Shown here: positions 50,533-63,776 of the stretch, piece after piece | Layout of the letters: every line of letters begins with the position of its first letter | How positions within the stretch are numbered: the first letter of the stretch is position 1 | Source of the DNA: Alitta virens | Lineage: Eukaryota; Annelida; Polychaeta; Phyllodocida; Nereididae | Assembly (NCBI GenBank): GCA_932294295.1 | Contig: OW028576.1 | Location: forward strand, 28,899,227-28,963,226 | Direction of reading: 5' to 3' | DNA length: 64,000 nt | Notes under the pieces: generated by a model | What the model was told of the DNA's origin: nothing | What the model saw: the letters and a program-made list of their open reading frames with translations, nothing else | The model's database searches: none | Position numbers and translations under genes: made by a program

Positions 50533-52320
50533 GTAAGGTAGAGTTTATTCATTTAAGTTGCAGTGTATATGTCTGGCATCACTGCATATTACTAACTAGT
50601 TGGTCAGTTCTGTTAATTTAATGCTAGATGAGCTATTATAATTAGTGAGTATCAAAGTTCGAACTTTGAATGAAAAGCATGTCAAATGGACATACATCCA
50701 TGGCCAATAGTTTTAGGAAACTTTCAGTAAGAATTTCCCTATGTCATTAAATCGCACTAATATACACCTATACACACAAAATCATACATATTAAAGAATT
50801 GGTGGGTCAACTCTCAAAGCTTACAAGCTGTGTTGGGAGTTGCCCGATGAACAGAAAAAATAAATAAAATATGCAAAAAGCAATACAAATTGAAGAATAG
50901 AAACTGATTATTGATAAGTATCAATATGTATTGGTTACAAATAGAACATTAAAAAAACTAGTTTTAGCTTATAGATCCAATCAAAATAATCGGGCTCAAA
51001 CTAGTGTCAGTATCAGTTCCAGGTAGACAAACAATAGAACGCAATAGAGCAACAATTAGATAGCTAGATAAATTTTATTTTTAGTCGTATACAATCCGAA
51101 TACATATAAAAATACACATAGATACAGATTATTTTACATGATATCCAAGCATTATGCTTCTGTATGACTATAATACTGTTAAAATAGAGCAACAATTAGA
51201 TAGCTAGATAAATTTTATTTTTAGTCGTATACAATCCGAATACATATAAAAATACACATATATACAGATTATTTTACATGATATCCAAGCATTATGCTTC
51301 TGTATGACTATAATACTGTTAAAATGTATATTAAATCAAATCAAAATAAAACAAATAGTATTTGAAATTAATAACTAAAATCTACATACAGTTCCTATCT
51401 AGTAGGGTCAAAGTAATATTTAACTAGGCTACATGACAGAGCTTGGTAATATATACATATTTAGTACCTTTGGCATATAGCACCATACAGTTCATAGTCA
51501 CCCAAAGGCAATACATTTGTATACATAATAATTATAACGTACTTCTATAAAAATTCTAAATTTGACACATTTTCATAGTTTTGTAACCATTGTGTAAGAG
51601 CAGATTTGAAACCAACAAGAGAGTTAGTATCTTTGATATCTACAGGTATAATCGACCATAATTTTGCCCCACAGTATCTGAAGCTTTTCTCTCCATAAGT
51701 AACAGTTTTGAATCGTGGAATATTATATACATCATTGTCTCTCATTTCGTACCGAGATTTCCTATGGACAAAGAGGTTTTGCATGAATATTGGGGCTGTT
51801 TGATTTTTAATTTTGAACATCTGGATTGCTACAGTTTTTATGCATCTTTTATATATATTTAGTTGCTGTTCATTTCTGCATAGGTCATCATATTCTGTTT
51901 CGCTATCATTTGCAACAAATCGTAATGCTCTTGTATTAGTTTTTTCAAGTTTCTCTCGGTTTGATCTGTTTGCAAACATCCATACGACTGGGCAGTAGTT
52001 AAAATTGCTACTTATATAGCTGTTATACAATACTCTCTTGCATTGTTTATCAAAGTAGTTTTTAATCCTTTTTAAAGCATTTATTTGTTTACTTGTCTGT
52101 TTGCATAATTCATCTGTATGATCGGCAAAGTTAAGATTGTTGTCGAGTTCAACTCCCAGAATATTAATTGAGGAGGAACTCTGTATAGAGTAGTTTCCAA
52201 TATTTATAACAATTTCATTATTTGAGTGATTGCGACTTAAGAACATAAGTTGAAACTTATCAGCATTGGCTTTCATATTGTTTAACTGAAACCATTTCAT
52301 TGCAATTTCACAGTCCGCCT
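50230..52320 (+). repeat. 4433-bp tandem block, copy 3 (cut by gap)
   Basis: In register with copies 1 and 2 up to CAGTCCGCCT, where the N gap starts. One change in the second exon turns Lys to Asn (AAAACTTC versus AAAAGTTC). Whether the acidic exon and further copies exist is hidden by the gap and satellite. Confidence 0.95.
51047..52320 (-). mobile_element. Antisense LINE, copy 3, cut by gap
   Basis: The 3' part of the same LINE, including the 140-bp duplication and the C-terminal RT frame (to about 52305). The gap begins a few bases before the shared frameshift site. Confidence 0.9.
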
Positions 52321-52520
52321 NNNNNNNNNNNNNNNNNNNNNNNNNNNNNNNNNNNNNNNNNNNNNNNNNNNNNNNNNNNNNNNNNNNNNNNNNNNNNNNN
52401 NNNNNNNNNNNNNNNNNNNNNNNNNNNNNNNNNNNNNNNNNNNNNNNNNNNNNNNNNNNNNNNNNNNNNNNNNNNNNNNNNNNNNNNNNNNNNNNNNNNN
52501 NNNNNNNNNNNNNNNNNNNN
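52321..52520. other. Assembly gap (200 N)
   Basis: Exactly 200 N, a size typical of a placeholder. It joins copy 3 of the tandem block to the satellite; the true distance and even the adjacency are unknown. Confidence 1.
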
Positions 52521-55500
52521 GCATTGTTCAGTTGAGCTGTAGCCAGCTTATATGAACAGCTGTTAGAAGCAGACATAATGATGAGATGAAAAGGCTTGCA
52601 ATCCCATCGATATTAAGCATTGTTCAGTTGAGCTGTAGCCAGCTTATATGAACAGCTGTTAGAAGCAGACATAATGATGAGATGAAAAGGCTTGCAATCC
52701 CATCGATATTAAGCATTGTTCAGTTGAGCTGTAGCCAGCTTATATAAACAGCTGTTAGAAGCAGACATAATGATGAGATGAAAAGGCTTGCAATCCCATC
52801 GATATTAAGCATTGTTCAGTTGAGCTGTAGCCAGCTTATATAAACAGCTGTTAGAAGCAGACATAATGATGAGATGAAAAGGCTTGCAATCCCATCGATA
52901 TTAAGCATTGTTCAGTTGAGCTGTAGCCAGCTTATATAAACAGCTGTTAGAAGCAGACATAATGATGAGATGAAAAGGCTTGCAATCCCATCGATATTAA
53001 GCATTGTTCAGTTGAGCTGTAGCCAGCTTATATGAACAGCTGTTAGAAGCAGACATAATGATGAGATGAAAAGGCTTGCAATCCCATCGATATTAAGCAT
53101 TGTTCAGTTGAGCTGTAGCCAGCTTATATGAACAGCTGTTAGAAGCAGACATAATGATGAGATGAAAAGGCTTGCAATCCCATCGATATTAAGCATTGTT
53201 CAGTTGAGCTGTAGCCAGCTTATATGAACAGCTGTTAGAAGCAGACATAATGATGAGATGAAAAGGCTTGCAATCCCATCGATATTAAGCATTGTTCAGT
53301 TGAGCTGTAGCCAGCTTATATAACAGCTGTTAGAAGCAGACATAATGATGAGATGAAAAGGCTTGCAATCCCATCGATATTAAGCATTGTTCAGTTGAGC
53401 TGTAGCCAGCTTATATAAACAGCTGTTAGAAGCAGACATAATGATGAGATGAAAAGGCTTGCAATCCCATCGATATTAAGCATTGTTCAGTTGAGCTGTA
53501 GCCAGCTTATATAAACAGCTGTTAGAAGCAGACATAATGATGAGATGAAAAGGCTTGCAATCCCATCGATATTAAGCATTGTTCAGTTGAGCTGTAGCCA
53601 GCTTATATAAACAGCTGTTAGAAGCAGACATAATGATGAGATGAAAAGGCTTGCAATCCCATCGATATTAAGCATTGTTCAGTTGAGCTGTAGCCAGCTT
53701 ATATGAACAGCTGTTAGAAGCAGACATAATGATGAGATGAAAAGGCTTGCAATCCCATCGATATTAAGCATTGTTCAGTTGAGCTGTAGCCAGCTTATAT
53801 GAACAGCTGCTAGAAGCAGACATAATGATGAGATGAAAAGGCTTGCAATCCCATCGATATTAAGCATTGTTCAGTTGAGCTGTAGCCAGCTTATATGAAC
53901 AGCTGCTAGAAGCAGACATAATGATGAGATGAAAAGGCTTGCAATCCCATCGATATTAAGCATTGTTCAGTTGAGCTGTAGCCAGCTTATATGAACAGCT
54001 GCTAGAAGCAGACATAATGATGAGATGAAAAGGCTTGCAATCCCATCGATATTAAGCATTGTTCAGTTGAGCTGTAGCCAGCTTATATAACAGCTGCTAG
54101 AAGCAGACATAATGATGAGATGAAAAGGCTTGCAATCCCATCGATATTAAGCATTGTTCAGTTGAGCTGTAGCCAGCTTATATGAAACAGCTGCTAGAAG
54201 CAGACATAATGATGAGATGAAAAGGCTTGCAATCCCATCGATATTAAGCATTGTTCAGTTGAGCTGTAGCCAGCTTATATGAACAGCTGTTAGAAGCAGA
54301 CATAATGATGAGATGAAAAGGCTTGCAATCCCATCGATATTAAGCATTGTTCAGTTGAGCTGTAGCCAGCTTATATGAACAGCTGTTAGAAGCAGACATA
54401 ATGATGAGATGAAAAGGCTTGCAATCCCATCGATATTAAGCATTGTTCAGTTGAGCTGTAGCCAGCTTATATGAACAGCTGTTAGAAGCAGACATAATGA
54501 TGAGATGAAAAGGCTTGCAATCCCATCGATATTAAGCATTGTTCAGTTGAGCTGTAGCCAGCTTATATAAACAGCTGTTAGAAGCAGACATAATGATGAG
54601 ATGAAAAGGCTTGCAATCCCATCGATATTAAGCATTGTTCAGTTGAGCTGTAGCCAGCTTATATAAACAGCTGTTAGAAGCAGACATAATGATGAGATGA
54701 AAAGGCTTGCAATCCCATCGATATTAAGCATTGTTCAGTTGAGCTGTAGCCAGCTTATATGAACAGCTGTTAGAAGCAGACATAATGATGAGATGAAAAG
54801 GCTTGCAATCCCATCGATATTAAGCATTGTTCAGTTGAGCTGTAGCCAGCTTATATAAACAGCTGTTAGAAGCAGACATAATGATGAGATGAAAAGGCTT
54901 GCAATCCCATCGATACTAAGCATTGTTCAGTTGAGCTGTAGCCAGCTTATATAAACAGCTGTTAGAAGCAGACATAATGATGAGATGAAAAGGCTTGCAA
55001 TCCCATCGATATTAAGCATTGTTCAGTTGAGCTGTAGCCAGCTTATATAAACAGCTGTTAGAAGCAGACATAATGATGAGATGAAAAGGCTTGCAATCCC
55101 ATCGATATTAAGCATTGTTCAGTTGAGCTGTAGCCAGCTTATATAAACAGCTGTTAGAAGCAGACATAATGATGAGATGAAAAGGCTTGCAATCCCATCG
55201 ATATTAAGCATTGTTCAGTTGAGCTGTAGCCAGCTTATATAAACAGCTGTTAGAAGCAGACATAATGATGAGATGAAAAGGCTTGCAATCCCATCGATAT
55301 TAAGCATTGTTCAGTTGAGCTGTAGCCAGCTTATATGAACAGCTGTTAGAAGCAGACATAATGATGAGATGAAAAGGCTTGCAATCCCATCGATATTAAG
55401 CATTGTTCAGTTGAGCTGTAGCCAGCTTATATAAACAGCTGTTAGAAGCAGACATAATGATGAGATGAAAAGGCTTGCAATCCCATCGATATTAAGCATT

Positions 55501-58500
55501 GTTCAGTTGAGCTGTAGCCAGCTTATATAAACAGCTGTTAGAAGCAGACATAATGATGAGATGAAAAGGCTTGCAATCCCATCGATATTAAGCATTGTTC
55601 AGTTGAGCTGTTGCCAGCTTATATAAACAGCTGTTAGAAGCAGACATAATGATGAGATGAAAAGGCTTGCAATCCCATCGATATTAAGCATTGTTCAGTT
55701 GAGCTGTAGCCAGCTTATATAAACAGCTGTTAGAAGCAGACATAATGATGAGATGAAAAGGCTTGCAATCCCATCGATATTAAGCATTGTTCAGTTGAGC
55801 TGTAGCCAGCTTATATAAACAGCTGTTAGAAGCAGACATAATGATGAGATGAAAAGGCTTGCAATCCCATCGATATTAAGCATTGTTCAGTTGAGCTGTA
55901 GCCAGCTTATATAAACAGCTGTTAGAAGCAGACATAATGATGAGATGAAAAGGCTTGCAATCCCATCGATATTAAGCATTGTTCAGTTGAGCTGTAGCCA
56001 GCTTATATAAACAGCTGTTAGAAGCAGACATAATGATGAGATGAAAAGGCTTGCAATCCCATCGATATTAAGCATTGTTCAGTTGAGCTGTAGCCAGCTT
56101 ATATAACAGCTGTTAGAAGCAGACATAATGATGAGATGAAAAGGCTTGCAATCCCATCGATATTAAGCATTGTTCAGTTGAGCTGTAGCCAGCTTATATG
56201 AACAGCTGTTAGAAGCAGACATAATGATGAGATGAAAAGGCTTGCAATCCCATCGATATTAAGCATTGTTCAGTTGAGCTGTAGCCAGCTTATATAAACA
56301 GCTGTTAGAAGCAGACATAATGATGAGATGAAAAGGCTTGCAATCCCATCGATATTAAGCATTGTTCAGTTGAGCTGTAGCCAGCTTATATGAACAGCTG
56401 TTAGAAGCAGACATAATGATGAGATGAAAAGGCTTGCAATCCCATCGATATTAAGCATTGTTCAGTTGAGCTGTAGCCAGCTTATATGAACAGCTGTTAG
56501 AAGCAGACATAATGATGAGATGAAAAGGCTTGCAATCCCATCGATATTAAGCATTGTTCAGTTGAGCTGTAGCCAGCTTATATAAACAGCTGTTAGAAGC
56601 AGACATAATGATGAGATGAAAAGGCTTGCAATCCCATCGATATTAAGCATTGTTCAGTTAAGCTGTAGCCAGCTAATATGAACAGCTGTTAGAAGCAGAC
56701 ATAATGATGAGATGAAAAGGCTTGCAATCCCATCGATATTAAGCATTGTTCAGTTGAGCTGTAGCCAGCTTATATAAACAGCTGTTAGAAGCAGACATAA
56801 TGATGAGATGAAAAGGCTTGCAATCCCATCGATATTAAGCATTGTTCAGTTGAGCTGTAGCCAGCTTATATAAACAGCTGTTAGAAGCAGACATAATGAT
56901 GAGATGAAAAGGCTTGCAATCCCATCGATATTAAGCATTGTTCAGTTGAGCTGTAGCCAGCTTATATAAACAGCTGTTAGAAGCAGACATAATGATGAGA
57001 TGAAAAGGCTTGCAATCCCATCGATATTAAGCATTGTTCAGTTGAGCTGTAGCCAGCTTATATAAACAGCTGTTAGAAGCAGACATAATGATGAGATGAA
57101 AAGGCTTGCAATCCCATCGATATTAAGCATTGTTCAGTTGAGCTGTAGCCAGCTTATATGAACAGCTGTTAGAAGCAGACATAATGATGAGATGAAAAGG
57201 CTTGCAATCCCATCGATATTAAGCATTGTTCAGTTGAGCTGTAGCCAGCTTATATGAACAGCTGTTAGAAGCAGACATAATGATGAGATGAAAAGGCTTG
57301 CAATCCCATCGATATTAAGCATTGTTCAGTTGAGCTGTAGCCAGCTTATATGAACAGCTGTTAGAAGCAGACATAATGATGAGATGAAAAGGCTTGCAAT
57401 CCCATCGATATTAAGCATTGTTCAGTTGAGCTGTAGCCAGCTTATATGAACAGCTGTTAGAAGCAGACATAATGATGAGATGAAAAGGCTTGCAATCCCA
57501 TCGATATTAAGCATTGTTCAGTTGAGCTGTAGCCAGCTTATATAAACAGCTGTTAGAAGCAGACATAATGATGAGATGAAAAGGCTTGCAATCCCATCGA
57601 TATTAAGCATTGTTCAGTTGAGCTGTAGCCAGCTTATATAAACAGCTGTTAGAAGCAGACATAATGATGAGATGAAAAGGCTTGCAATCCCATCGATATT
57701 AAGCATTGTTCAGTTGAGCTGTAGCCAGCTTATATGAACAGCTGTTAGAAGCAGACATAATGATGAGATGAAAAGGCTTGCAATCCCATCGATATTAAGC
57801 ATTGTTCAGTTGAGCTGTAGCCAGCTTATATGAACAGCTGTTAGAAGCAGACATAATGATGAGATGAAAAGGCTTGCAATCCCATCGATATTAAGCATTG
57901 TTCAGTTGAGCTGTAGCCAGCTTATATAAACAGCTGTTAGAAGCAGACATAATGATGAGATGAAAAGGCTTGCAATCCCATCGATATTAAGCATTGTTCA
58001 GTTGAGCTGTAGCCAGCTTATATAAACAGCTGTTAGAAGCAGACATAATGATGAGATGAAAAGGCTTGCAATCCCATCGATATTAAGCATTGTTCAGTTG
58101 AGCTGTAGCCAGCTTATATAAACAGCTGTTAGAAGCAGACATAATGATGAGATGAAAAGGCTTGCAATCCCATCGATATTAAGCATTGTTCAGTTGAGCT
58201 GTAGCCAGCTTATATGAACAGCTGTTAGAAGCAGACATAATGATGAGATGAAAAGGCTTGCAATCCCATCGATATTAAGCATTGTTCAGTTGAGCTGTAG
58301 CCAGCTTATATGAACAGCTGTTAGAAGCAGACATAATGATGAGATGAAAAGGCTTGCAATCCCATCGATATTAAGCATTGTTCAGTTGAGCTGTAGCCAG
58401 CTTATATGAACAGCTGTTAGAAGCAGACATAATGATGAGATGAAAAGGCTTGCAATCCCATCGATATTAAGCATTGTTCAGTTGAGCTGTAGCCAGCTTA

Positions 58501-61500
58501 TATGAACAGCTGTTAGAAGCAGACATAATGATGAGATGAAAAGGCTTGCAATCCCATCGATATTAAGCATTGTTCAGTTGAGCTGTAGCCAGCTTATATG
58601 AACAGCTGTTAGAAGCAGACATAATGATGAGATGAAAAGGCTTGCAATCCCATCGATATTAAGCATTGTTCAGTTGAGCTGTAGCCAGCTTATATGAACA
58701 GCTGTTAGAAGCAGACATAATGATGAGATGAAAAGGCTTGCAATCCCATCGATATTAAGCATTGTTCAGTTGAGCTGTAGCCAGCTTATATAAACAGCTG
58801 TTAGAAGCAGACATAATGATGAGATGAAAAGGCTTGCAATCCCATCGATATTAAGCATTGTTCAGTTGAGCTGTAGCCAGCTTATATAAACAGCTGTTAG
58901 AAGCAGACATAATGATGAGATGAAAAGGCTTGCAATCCCATCGATACTAAGCATTGTTCAGTTGAGCTGTAGCCAGCTTATATAAACAGCTGTTAGAAGC
59001 AGACATAATGATGAGATGAAAAGGCTTGCAATCCCATCGATATTAAGCATTGTTCAGTTGAGCTGTAGCCAGCTTATCTGAACAGCTGTTAGAAGCAGAC
59101 ATAATGATGAGATGAAAAGGCTTGCAATCCCATCGATATTAAGCATTGTTCAGTTGAGCTGTAGCCAGCTTATATAAACAGCTGTTAGAAGCAGACATAA
59201 TGATGAGATGAAAAGGCTTGCAATCCCATCGATATTAAGCATTGTTCAGTTGAGCTGTAGCCAGCTTATATAAACAGCTGTTAGAAGCAGACATAATGAT
59301 GAGATGAAAAGGCTTGCAATCCCATCGATATTAAGCATTGTTCAGTTGAGCTGTAGCCAGCTTATATAAACAGCTGTTAGAAGCAGACATAATGATGAGA
59401 TGAAAAGGCTTGCAATCCCATCGATATTAAGCATTGTTCAGTTGAGCTGTAGCCAGCTTATATAAACAGCTGTTAGAAGCAGACATAATGATGAGATGAA
59501 AAGGCTTGCAATCCCATCGATATTAAGCATTGTTCAGTTGAGCTGTAGCCAGCTTATATAAACAGCTGTTAGAAGCAGACATAATGATGAGATGAAAAGG
59601 CTTGCAATCCCATCGATATTAAGCATTGTTCAGTTGAGCTGTAGCCAGCTTATATAAACAGCTGTTAGAAGCAGACATAATGATGAGATGAAAAGGCTTG
59701 CAATCCCATCGATATTAAGCATTGTTCAGTTGAGCTGTAGCCAGCTTATATAAACAGCTGTTAGAAGCAGACATAATGATGAGATGAAAAGGCTTGCAAT
59801 CCCATCGATATTAAGCATTGTTCAGTTGAGCTGTAGCCAGCTTATATAAACAGCTGTTAGAAGCAGACATAATGATGAGATGAAAAGGCTTGCAATCCTA
59901 TCGATATTAAGCATTGTTCAGTTGAGCTGTAGCCAGCTTATATGAACAGCTGTTAGAAGCAGACATAATGATGAGATGAAAAGGCTTGCAATCCCATCGA
60001 TATTAAGCATTGTTCAGTTGAGCTGTAGCCAGCTTATATGAACAGCTGTTAGAAGCAGACATAATGATGAGATGAAAAGGCTTGCAATCCCATCGATATT
60101 AAGCATTGTTCAGTTGAGCTGTAGCCAGCTTATATGAACAGCTGCTAGAAGCAGACATAATGATGAGATGAAAAGGCTTGCAATCCCATCGATATTAAGC
60201 ATTGTTCAGTTGAGCTGTAGCCAGCTTATATGAACAGCTGTTAGAAGCAGACATAATGATGAGATGAAAAGGCTTGCAATCCCATCGATATTGAGCATTA
60301 TTCAGTTGAGCTGTAGCCAGCTTATATGAACAGCTGTTAGAAGCAGACATAATGATGAGATGAAAAGGCTTGCAATCCCATCGATATTAAGCATTGTTAA
60401 GTTGAGCTGTAGCCAGCTAATATGAACAGCTGTTAGAAGCAGACATAATGATGAGATGAAAAGGCTTGCAATCCCATCGATATTAAGCATTGTTCAGTTG
60501 AGCTGTAGCCAGCTTATATAAACAGCTGTTAGAAGCAGACATAATGATGAGATGAAAAGGCTTGCAATCCCATCGATATTAAGCATTGTTCAGTTGAGCT
60601 GTAGCCAGCTTATATAAACAGCTGTTAGAAGCAGACATAATGATGAGATGAAAAGGCTTGCAATCCCATCGATATTAAGCATTGTTCAGTTGAGCTGTAG
60701 CCAGCTTATATAAACAGCTGTTAGAAGCAGACATAATGATGAGATGAAAAGGCTTGCAATCCCATCGATATTAAGCATTGTTCAGTTGAGCTGTAGCCAG
60801 CTTATATGAACAGCTGTTAGAAGCAGACATAATGATGAGATGAAAAGGCTTGCAATCCCATCGATATTAAGCATTGTTCAGTTGAGCTGTAGCCAGCTTA
60901 TATGAACAGCTGTTAGAAGCAGACATAATGATGAGATGAAAAGGCTTGCAATCCCATCGATATTAAGCATTGTTCAGTTGAGCTGTAGCCAGCTTATATG
61001 AACAGCTGTTAGAAGCAGACATAATGATGAGATGAAAAGGCTTGCAATCCCATCGATATTAAGCATTGTTCAGTTGAGCTGTAGCCAGCTTATATGAACA
61101 GCTGTTAGAAGCAGACATAATGATGAGATGAAAAGGCTTGCAATCCCATCGATATTAAGCATTGTTCAGTTGAGCTGTAGCCAGCTTATATAAACAGCTG
61201 TTAGAAGCAGACATAATGATGAGATGAAAAGGCTTGCAATCCCATCGATATTAAGCATTGTTCAGTTGAGCTGTAGCCAGCTTATATAAACAGCTGTTAG
61301 AAGCAGACATAATGATGAGATGAAAAGGCTTGCAATCCCATCGATATTAAGCATTGTTCAGTTGAGCTGTAGCCAGCTTATATGAACAGCTGTTAGAAGC
61401 AGACATAATGATGAGATGAAAAGGCTTGCAATCCCATCGATATTAAGCATTGTTCAGTTGAGCTGTAGCCAGCTTATATGAACAGCTGTTAGAAGCAGAC

Positions 61501-62623
61501 ATAATGATGAGATGAAAAGGCTTGCAATCCCATCGATATTAAGCATTGTTCAGTTGAGCTGTAGCCAGCTTATATAAACAGCTGTTAGAAGCAGACATAA
61601 TGATGAGATGAAAAGGCTTGCAATCCCATCGATATTAAGCATTGTTCAGTTGAGCTGTAGCCAGCTTATATAAACAGCTGTTAGAAGCAGACATAATGAT
61701 GAGATGAAAAGGCTTGCAATCCCATCGATATTAAGCATTGTTCAGTTGAGCTGTAGCCAGCTTATATAAACAGCTGTTAGAAGCAGACATAATGATGAGA
61801 TGAAAAGGCTTGCAATCCCATCGATATTAAGCATTGTTCAGTTGAGCTGTAGCCAGCTTATATAAACAGCTGTTAGAAGCAGACATAATGATGAGATGAA
61901 AAGGCTTGCAATCCCATCGATATTAAGCATTGTTCAGTTGAGCTGTAGCCAGCTTATATAAACAGCTGTTAGAAGCAGACATAATGATGAGATGAAAAGG
62001 CTTGCAATCCCATCGATATTAAGCATTGTTCAGTTGAGCTGTAGCCAGCTTATATGAACAGCTGTTAGAAGCAGACATAATGATGAGATGAAAAGGCTTG
62101 CAATCCCATCGATATTAAGCATTGTTCAGTTGAGCTGTAGCCAGCTTATATAAACAGCTGTTAGAAGCAGACATAATGATGAGATGAAAAGGCTTGCAAT
62201 CCCATCGATATTGAGCATTGTTCAGTTGAGCTGTAGCCAGCTTATATGAACAGCTGTTAGAAGCAGACATAATGATGAGATGAAAAGGCTTGCAATCCCA
62301 TCGATATTGAGCATTGTTCAGTTGAGCTGTAGCCAGCTTATATGAACAGCTGTTAGAAGCAGACATAATGATGAGATGAAAAGGCTTGCAATCCCATCGA
62401 TATTAAGCATTATTCAGTTGAGCTGTAGCCAGCTTATATGAACAGCTGTTAGAAGCAGACATAATGATGAGATGAAAAGGCTTGCAATCCCATCGATATT
62501 GAGCATTGTTCAGTTGAGCTGTAGCCAGCTTATATGAACAGCTGTTAGAAGCAGACATAATGATGAGATGAAAAGGCTTGCAATCCCATCGATATTGAGC
62601 ATTGTTCAGTTGAGCTGTAGCTC
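52521..62623. repeat. 96-bp satellite, 105 full units
   Basis: Unit from GCATTGTTCAGTTGAGCTG to CCATCGATATTAA, 96 bp. From unit starts 52521 to 62599 the span fits 105 units with three 1-bp losses and one 1-bp gain, and a partial unit follows. Units are nearly identical. The commonest variants are TATGAACAG versus TATAAACAG, CTGTT versus CTGCT, and TTAAGC versus TTGAGC. Each unit holds the perfect palindrome AACAGCTGTT. The left end is hidden by the gap. Confidence 0.98.
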
Positions 62624-62962
62624 AAGAAAAGTGCAGCAGTTGGGAAACAAACTTCAGCACAGCTTGCCAATATGCAATGAACCATTAGACCACCTGGATG
62701 ACCCAGAGTACGTCTTATTACAGTGATGTCCATGTATTTTAAATCCAGGGATGGTTATCAAACCAAATTGCCCGAGCATTTTGGCAATATTACACATGTT
62801 CCATCACATTTTTTAGTTATTAAAAAGGTGACATATTTCTCAATAATCATGGACCATCAAGACTTTAGAGGGTTGATTGATGAGATAACCTGTTGTGTTA
62901 CAAGTAGGATGTTAGACATGGTGTGTCATGTTGCTGATCATGATAGAGATGTTTAATGCATA
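62624..62962. other. No gene recognised
   Basis: Non-satellite flank. An open frame of 77 residues (62723-62956) has no recognisable features. The first part (CTCAAGAAAAGTGCAGCAG) departs abruptly from the satellite unit. Confidence 0.4.
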
Positions 62963-63650
62963 TCATAAAATGCTAACATTGCAGCAACATGTTGGACCTT
63001 CTCGTTTCGATAGGACACTTTTTTTTAAATCATCAAAATCTAAAGCTTCTTTAAAAATTGGTACCAGTAAATGCCACAGATGAGCACCATAATACGAGAA
63101 TGTTCTCTTTCCATACATAATTTTGTTAAAACGTGGTTTGACTAAGATACAAGGATCACCTAACTTTCTTGGCATGTCTTTAACAACAAAAATATAATTT
63201 ATGATTTAAATTATGCACACATTTAAACACTTCAATGGCTATACATTTTAAACGACTTAGATGCATAGAATCATAACCTGTGAAGTCGAGCAATTTTTGA
63301 TAACTCAAATTCCAGAAAACGGGACAAAAATTAAAGTTGGAAAATATAAAAAAATTGTACATGGTTTCCTTTTCAACTATACCAAGCATAGACTTAAATC
63401 TAAATAATATCATCGAAATTAAGATTATTGTGGATCAATACACCCAACATGGTAAAGTAACATGATTTCTATGAGGGTTTAAGAACATTACCTGAAATTT
63501 ATCAGGATTTGCCTGTATATAGTTATCTGAAAACCACTTCATAGTATTAACAGTATTAATTTTTAGCAATTCGGCTACTACATCAAGACTTGTACTACTG
63601 ACACTCAGGGTGTTATCATCAGCACAATTAAACATCTGTGCACTTTTTTT
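62963..63650 (-). pseudogene. Non-LTR retrotransposon fragment related to the 42-45 kb LINE
   Basis: The minus-strand reading starts with a degenerate catalytic box CADDNTLSVSS (YADD expected), then MKWFSDNYIQANPDKFQVMF, equivalent to the MKWFQLNNMKANADKFQLMF region of the other LINE. A C-terminal piece (YGKRTFSYYGAHLW) lies at 62963-63175. Three frames, hence inactive. The similarity is clear but much lower than among the three block copies. Confidence 0.8.
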
Positions 63651-63776
63651 TTATTATACCTCCCAACTAAAACACAAGATGCATTTCTACTGAAGCTGGT
63701 ACAACTTTATACAAATAGTGGATGGTGAGGTGTCCAACATTGAGTTTTGTGGAATGAGGAATTACATTGTTCAAGG

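Noticed and set aside
60302..62366. Minus-strand open frames of 62-83 residues in the satellite
   Set aside because: The unit is 96 bp (a multiple of three), so rare variants such as TTGAGC remove a stop and open two or three units by chance. Most units keep a stop in every such frame.
52521..62623. CRISPR-like array
   Set aside because: The repeats are contiguous with no unique spacers, and the context is clearly eukaryotic with introns. It is a satellite.
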